DNA of 64,000 nt from Cranoglanis bouderius (taxonomy: Eukaryota; Chordata; Actinopteri; Siluriformes; Cranoglanididae). Position numbers and translations under genes: made by a program. Location: assembly GCA_023630585.1 (NCBI GenBank), contig CM042551.1:19393001-19457000 (forward strand), read 5' to 3'. This document shows positions 49,394 to 64,000 of this stretch, in pieces. The first letter of the stretch is position 1. The number at the start of each line of letters is the position of its first letter. The notes below the pieces were generated by a model, which saw nothing but the letters and a program-made list of their open reading frames with translations, was not told the DNA's origin and did no database searches.

Positions 49394-49967
49394 GACACAC
49401 ACACACACACACTCACATACATACACACACAAACAAACACACACACTCCTGTTATTAAATTGTTTTTCTCAAAAAATAAAGTTAATCCACTGCTCTTCTT
49501 AGTCGTGTCCATCATTTATCCAACAGTTTAATTAATTACATGATAAAAATAATAAACCTGAGCTTTCGGTCTCCTTTGAAATGAAAAAATGGCTTTGCAT
49601 TTAAAAAAAAATACACATTGTGTGCATATATAGTGCTTTTTTTGTGATAAATATCAATTATTTAAACACATAACCAGCCATTTCTTTAAAATAAACACTT
49701 CTGTGAGGGAAAACAAAGAAATTAGTGACATTGCTTTTAAACTTGCTTTTTAAAAGACACATGATGTTTGGTAACAGGAGAAAAATGCATCTCCCAGTTT
49801 GAAACCTTGTAAAAAATGAAATAAAGTTACCCGAGACTGACCAGTATATATTTTGAACAGTTGAATATGTGTGTTATTAGATTCAGTGTTGAAAAAAGAT
49901 AAAAAATGAAGTTTAGTTTTTAAAAGTTACAACAGGTAAATGTCACCCATTCGGTGGAATGGCTCAA
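48001..49967. mobile_element. TTAA-flanked inverted-repeat element (unclassified)
   Basis: TTAA occurs immediately outside both ends (47997-48000 and 49968-49971). The ends TTGAGCCATTCCACCGAATG match inversely over about 32 bp with one mismatch. Each TIR holds its own small hairpin (CATTC-CACC-GAATG). No transposase is found inside. The interior carries several copies of CAGTCCTGTTAC in both orientations plus a 0.7-kb CA-rich minisatellite. TTAA target sites are typical of piggyBac and Kolobok; the terminal bases do not let me choose. Confidence 0.7.
48779..49448. repeat. CA-rich compound minisatellite
   Basis: About 670 bp of CA repeat with a recurrent higher-order unit, ACACACTCACAGACATAC, repeated more than a dozen times with variable CA spacing. 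It lies inside the TTAA-flanked element. Long open frames across it on both strands are composition artefacts. Confidence 0.95.
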
Positions 49968-50189
49968 TTAAATTTTTTAAAATAATAATTGCATGTGCTG
50001 TTAAGATTGTTTTGTTTATTTCTGTTTTAGCACTAACAACAAAAATGGCAGGCTACATCATTTGCATTCAGCTTTATTTCATCCCCAAATGGAAAAATGA
50101 CAAAGATGCCAGTGATCAAGCTTAAGCACACAAGCTAACTCCATGATAACTGTGTGAGAAAGTGACGGTTAAAAACTCTTCCTTGAACG

Positions 50190-50340
50190 TTATGGCTGAA
50201 CGTCTTTGCGCTCCCGTGCACCTCGATGACGCCACTAAAGGGCGGGGTTTACGGGTTTTAGGGCGCCATTTTGAACAGATTTGATTTCTGCGCGAGCTGC
50301 GTGTGTGGCCCGGGTTATCGCCTGATAACGGTCCACATTA
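50190..50340 (+). promoter_or_regulatory. ube2i: Candidate ube2i promoter
   Basis: A CpG-containing stretch with a GC box (GGGCGGGG at 50240-50247) and GCGCCATTTTG at 50263-50273, an E2F/YY1-like element often near start sites of housekeeping genes. No TATA box at the expected spacing. The next plus-strand splice donor is at 50796 and the ube2i ATG exon follows at 53.76 kb. Confidence 0.55.
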
Positions 50341-50795
50341 TCCCGATAATTTTCCCGATTTAAAATGCTGCATATATAAGTAAATAAATACATTAAAAAT
50401 GTCAACGATTTGCCCACGATTTATACCACCCCTCTCCAAATTGTTTCTTAAGATCTCGTTGTCTTTTTTTTTTTAACTAGCTAGCTTGTTTTTTCCCTCT
50501 TTTTTCTTCTTACGCACGAATAAATTTCACGGTTTACTTCTATCAGTGTTTACTTAAATATATGTATTTTTTTTAAAAACCCAGTTTACAGTGATAAAGC
50601 TCGACAATTATTGAATATTTGTACTCAGGCACTTGGAGGTCTCCTCACGGGTCCTAGTGATCCTATGTTTTTACAGGAGGGAAACTTCGCTATCCAGCAG
50701 GCTACAAACAGTTTGGAGTTTGAGTCACATTTCTTTAAAAACAGTTGCACGTTGGCACGAGAAAATACGGTGGTTTTTAAAAAATCTAATTAAAG
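50341..50795 (+). other. ube2i: Inferred ube2i 5' untranslated exon region
   Basis: A strong donor (AAAG then GTAAGC) follows 50795. The 5' border is unknown; the exon probably begins somewhere between 50270 and 50650. No ATG-initiated frame of note is continuous with the coding exon. Confidence 0.45.
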
Positions 50796-53068
50796 GTAAG
50801 CGTGAAACCGATGTAAAAATGAAAATAATAATATGTTCACGGGTGCTTGTGGTGTTTGGTTTGTAATTTCGTTAGCCGGGATGCTAGCTCTGTTAGCGCT
50901 GGAATAACCGTATTTGAGCATCTTCATTAGTGAACTACCTGTTCATACATACACACTCTGATGATTTCTTATTCTTTACCAATAAGGGTCTCGTTTCATG
51001 TTATTTCAGCGGAGTTACCCTGCGGTTTACTGCGAGGGAACAAGATCACAGTGTGAGATAGGAATATTTATTTATTTAAATCTTTATTTAAACAGGAAGT
51101 CAAGAGAGCCCTGGCCAAGATGTCCATACAATTACATCCCATCCCATCCCCTCCCCTCCCCTCCCTCCCTCCCTCCCTCCCTCACTCACTCCCTCACTCA
51201 CTCACTGTAAGAAAACAGAATTATATTCGCATAACTCTTTCCAAAATGAAAGTAAATAGAAATCGATTTACTCTCCTTTTCTGCAGAAATCCTCAGTGCA
51301 GTGCAGAACCAGCAAAAGTGGCATAAAGATCTGAATTAAAATCATCATGTGAATTCTTAATAACATTAAAGACACTAACATTAAAATATATTAATTTGAA
51401 ATAAAACATCTGCATTTCTTTGTTTTGAATTGACCTGCTTTAAAGTTCAGGTCTTATTTCGGTGTTCAGAGATTTAAAACCCTGTGTTCAGGTTACTACA
51501 GGAGTCCAGAAGTGTTCTGAGTTATTTATCTTTATTTGTGTGACCTCAGGATAACACAACTTAGTTTCACAACTTATTTTACTAATGATGTTGAAACGTA
51601 TGATTAGGTGTAATATGCTGTATGAACGTGACGGTTTTCACTTTAATCAGCGACTGTCACGAGAGAATATAACTGGTGTAGAGTTAGTGCCAGTGCCTGG
51701 TCCTGGTCCTGGGTTCCATCCTGGACCACTGTGTGGAGTTCAGCTTTATTTTTCCCCAAATTTCCTTCCTTCCTTCTTTACTTCCTTTCTTCCCTTCCTT
51801 TCTTCCTTACCCTTCTTTACTTTCTTCTTCCCTTCCTTTCTTCCTGTCTTCCTTACCCTTCTTTACTTCCTTCTTCCCTTCCTTCTTTACTTCCTTTCTT
51901 CCTTACCCTTCTTTACTTCCTTCTTCCCTTCCTTCTTTACTTCCTTCTTCCCTTCCTTTCTTCCTTACCCTTCTTTACTTCCTTCTTCCCTTCCTTTCTT
52001 CCTTACCCTTCTTCCCTTCCTTCTTCCCTTCCTTCTTTCCTTCCTTCTTCCCTTCCTTCTTTACTTCCTTCTTCCCTTCCTTTCTTCCCTTCCTTCCTTA
52101 CCCTTCTTTACTTCCTTCCTTCCCTTCCTTTCTTCCTTACCCTTCTTCCCTTCCTTCTTCCCTTCCTTCTTTACTTCCTTCCTCCCTTCCTTCTTTCCTT
52201 CCTTCTTCCCTTCCTTCTTCCCTTCCTTTCTTCCTTACCCTTCTTTACTTCCTTCCTTCCCTTCCTTTCTTCCTTACCCTTCTTCCCTTCCTTCTTACCT
52301 TCCTTCTTCCCTTCCTTTCTTCCTTACCCTTCTTCCCTTCCTTCTTCCCTTCCTTCTTTACTTCCTTCTTCCCTTCCTTCCTCCCTTCCTTCTTCCCTTC
52401 CTTCTTCCCTTCCTTTCTTCCTTACCCTTCTTTACTTCCTTCTTCCCTTCCTTTCTTCCTTACCCTTCTTCCCTTCCTTCTTTACTTCCTTTTTTACTTC
52501 CTTCTTCCCTTCCTTCTTCCCTTCCTTTCTTCCTTCCTTCTTCCCTTCCTTTCTTCTTCATCTTCCTTCCTTTACCATTTCCGGATACATCTTCATCACT
52601 TGAGATGACGAGTCAGTAATCTGCAGCTACACCGCCCTGTACACTACAGTGATCCTGAATGAGTCTCACGAGTTTGAGGGATTGGGGCGTCTCCATGGTT
52701 ACCGAATGATATTTCAGAGATGCTGCCCAAATGTTTTGTGGCTGGAATCTAAATCTTTCTGAAATATGATGTAATTACTGCATAATCGGCACAACACCGC
52801 TATGAGGCGACGTCAGTACTGTTACACAATCTGGGAAAATAACTTTTGTATCTTTAGATCAGAATTAAAATAAAATAACTCATTTCAGTGCTCAGATTCA
52901 GACAGTCCAATCCAGTTTACAAAAACTTAATGGGGGGAAATGAGTGAATTATAACACACCTGATCCCTATGTGTGTTTGTTATATTAACTCGTATAAAAC
53001 TCTCATAAAGCTGAAATGCTTTGCAATATTAAAGTTTTCCTAGTTCACTCTCATTGTGTTTCTCGGTC

Positions 53069-53128
<60 letters not shown>

Positions 53129-53260
53129 GACCGTTTAGCATTAATAACGATAAATGATTTGTAAAATCAGATGGAATAATCTGTCTATTTATATCCAATG
53201 AAAATGCACACATCGGTCTTTATAACATGAAGAATTCAACATGACGCCTTAACCAACTTG

Positions 53261-53291
<31 letters not shown>

Positions 53292-53761
53292 TCTCCCCCC
53301 TGTACAACTGACTGGGGAAACACAAGAAGAAAACTTTCCTGAAACACTCCATATTGCAAAACATTACAAGAAATATTCAAATCAACGCTCAAAATGAAAA
53401 TCATTTTACAGTTCCTCAGACTCGTATGCAAATTGAGTTCAAAGCCACGCCCACAACATTGCTAAGACACAGGCTGTTATTTATTTATTCGGCTTTATGT
53501 GACTAATTTAATTTCAACTTTGCCACTAAACAGAAAAATGTGCAGCATCGTCAGGTTTACTGAGCCACTGAATCCTATTTTTCAGGGTAAACGGCATCTT
53601 TTAGCACGCACACACACACACACACACACACACTCTCTCTCTCTCTCTCGGATCACCAGTCCATACAGGATTTCGCTTTAATGTGTTTTCTTTTTCTGGT
53701 TAATAGACAGAACCAGGGATTTTGTCACCATTCGGCACATCTGCTTTCCCCCCCCCTCCAG
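50796..53761 (+). other. ube2i intron 1
   Basis: Contains a CCCT/CTCA tract (51139-51206), the large CCTT-rich block (listed separately), (GT)n at 53071-53125, (CA)n at 53265-53292 and (CA)n-(CT)n at 53607-53649. The polypyrimidine run before the acceptor is CCCCCCCCTCCAG. Confidence 0.7.
51765..52575. repeat. CCTT-rich polypyrimidine minisatellite
   Basis: About 810 bp of nearly pure C/T on the plus strand, built from TTCCTTCTTCCCTTCC with the recurrent variant TTCCTTACCCTTC. The A in TTACC is almost the only purine. All three plus-strand frames are open across it (Leu/Pro/Ser/Phe only), which is an artefact of composition. Confidence 0.97.
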
Positions 53762-53781
53762 GTTCCTATCCATCAGTTTAA

Positions 53782-62821
<9,040 letters not shown>

Positions 62822-63552
62822 GTGAGGCTCTCTCTGCAAGTTAGGGAGAGCTAGCAGACTTTAGTATCTAACTTTTTTTTTTTTTTTCTTTCCTCTGTCA
62901 CAGATGTATTTTTAGTTACACCGCACAAACATAATTAAAGAATTATTAAAAAGAAGAAAGAAATAAACGGTGGCAGTGTGTATGTAGTTCTGATATGGTA
63001 ACTACTGTGTAAACTTCCTCACTGAAAGAGGTACGTGTTTATGAAAAGTGAGGATGTATTGTCGGTAACGGTGAGGATATTGAAGAGCACTGTATGTGAT
63101 GTTTGGCATGAGGTGGGCCCATTTGCAATGTGCAGTAGCTTTCACTCAAATACTTTTGGTTAGCGACTAGCTAGAACCATACAGGAAGCCACAACCCAAA
63201 GGTAGGAAACTGTTGCACTCAGACCGAAGATCAGTTTCATCTGCAAAGTGTTTACGCCACCAAGGTAGAAGCACAGCATCAGTAGCCAAGCTGAAGAAGT
63301 GGCACAATAACACCGCATTTTATTCCAAAACAGTGTAGACTATAAGGTTGTAATGTACATGAAATAGCTAACAAGTAGACTGTATCATCAGTCTAAGTGC
63401 TAGCTCACGATTTATTACAGTCCATAATCTCTGCATCATGTGAAGTAGGTGGTTTAATGACTGTGATGTACTGTACACTCATAAAATGCTTATGAATATT
63501 AGCTAGTTTGGCCTTTTAGAGCTCAAACCTGGTATAGGTGTTGCTAAATACA
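62822..63552. other. ube2i intron 3, no feature seen
   Basis: Begins with the donor GTGAGG. No exon or named repeat recognised. Confidence 0.45.
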
Positions 63553-63713
63553 CTTCACTTCAATACCTGTACACCTGCTCATTCGTGTAGTTATCCAGTC
63601 AGCCAGTCATGTTGCAGCAGATCAGACATCAGAATGGGGATAAAATGTGATCTCGGTGACTTTTTAACTATGGCATGGGTGTTGGTGACAAATGGGCTGG
63701 TTTGTGTATTTCA
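63553..63713 (+). mobile_element. Tc1-like 5' fragment, interrupted
   Basis: Contains CACCTGCTCATTCGTGTAGT and ATCAGAATGGGGATAAAATG followed by the start of a transposase (degraded GMVVG-type HTH). This is the left part of the family whose deletion derivative lies at 27780-28345. It stops at 63713, where the next element begins. Confidence 0.55.
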
Positions 63714-63715
63714 GT

Positions 63716-64000
63716 ATAGAGATCGACCGATAGTGGATTTTACCGATAACTAAGTTGGGCAATTGATGATAGTTTTCAAAATTGATACTGAATGAAATAA
63801 CACTCAAAGTAAACTGTTGCCGAATTTTATTTAAAATTTAAACAGTACTGACTGTACCATGAAAATGTACTGTGCTTTGAAAAATGCAATAAATATATAA
63901 ATATTAATACATATTAACTGTTAATAAATATTAAAGTAAATAAAAGATATACAACCAAACTGGACCAAAAGGTAGCATTCCAAATAACAAATAAAAATAG
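63716..64000 (+). mobile_element. hAT-like element start, runs off the window
   Basis: Begins TAGAGATCGACCGATAG and continues AT-rich to the edge. It is inserted in the Tc1-like fragment before it. Its end is the inverse of the one at 58208. Confidence 0.5.

Noticed and set aside
48762..49531. Long open frames of about 250 codons on both strands in the CA-rich region
   Set aside because: They encode only His/Thr or Cys/Val strings and are open in several frames at once, as expected for a dinucleotide repeat.
50235..50417. Small minus-strand frame opposite the ube2i promoter
   Set aside because: No recognisable protein and it lies over the GC-box region; more likely a chance frame.
51585..52619. 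A 344-codon frame and two others of about 290 codons in the CCTT block
   Set aside because: Leu/Pro/Ser/Phe-only translation in all three frames; an absence of stop codons caused by pure C/T composition.

Overview
This is a teleost fish nuclear genome window. The evidence is three recognisable vertebrate gene neighbourhoods with split exons and GT-AG introns, a very high load of Tc1/mariner-like elements with 3'-conserved DDE transposase relics, long (TA)n and (CA)n microsatellites, an AGAAT-type pentanucleotide satellite, an RTE-clade LINE and LINE2-type 3' tails. An ostariophysan such as a catfish is plausible from the repeat mix, but the sequence alone does not prove the species.

Layout. 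(1) 1-15 kb: the kinase half of pdpk1 (PDK1) on the minus strand, nine coding exons between 5881 and 1988. The PH-domain exons lie beyond the left edge. A CRE/GC-box region near 14.8-14.9 kb is the best candidate for its promoter, which would place the 6.7-13.5 kb block of Tc1 relics in its first intron. (2) 15-26 kb: a repeat island. A nest at least four insertions deep (15.2-20.6 kb) contains a decayed copy of an uncharacterised HEEADTRI-type gene. It is followed by a pentanucleotide satellite (21.0-25.4 kb) into which a nearly complete RTE-type LINE is inserted. (3) 26-42.4 kb: two adjacent class I cytokine receptor genes in head-to-tail order on the minus strand, an il4r-like gene (33693-26860, 497 codons plus stop) and il21r (42384-36162, 516 codons plus stop). 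All eight exons of each can be joined in phase. This is the same IL4R-IL21R pairing known on mammalian chromosome 16p. (4) 42.4-50 kb: intergenic, almost all repeats, including a 1.97-kb TTAA-flanked inverted-repeat element not readily named. (5) 50.2-64 kb: the 5' part of ube2i (UBC9) on the plus strand, with a GC-box promoter, a non-coding first exon, the ATG exon at 53797 and the second coding exon at 62738. It continues past the right edge. Its introns hold an 0.8-kb CCTT-rich polypyrimidine block, an intact-looking Tc1-like transposase of 320 aa, hAT-like ends and several microsatellites.

The genes do not form an operon or pathway. Functionally, the two receptors belong to JAK/STAT immune signalling, pdpk1 to AGC-kinase activation downstream of PI3K, and ube2i to SUMO conjugation. 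Human PDPK1, UBE2I, IL4R and IL21R all map to 16p, so the window looks like a compact block of conserved synteny. No tRNA, rRNA or CRISPR array was seen.
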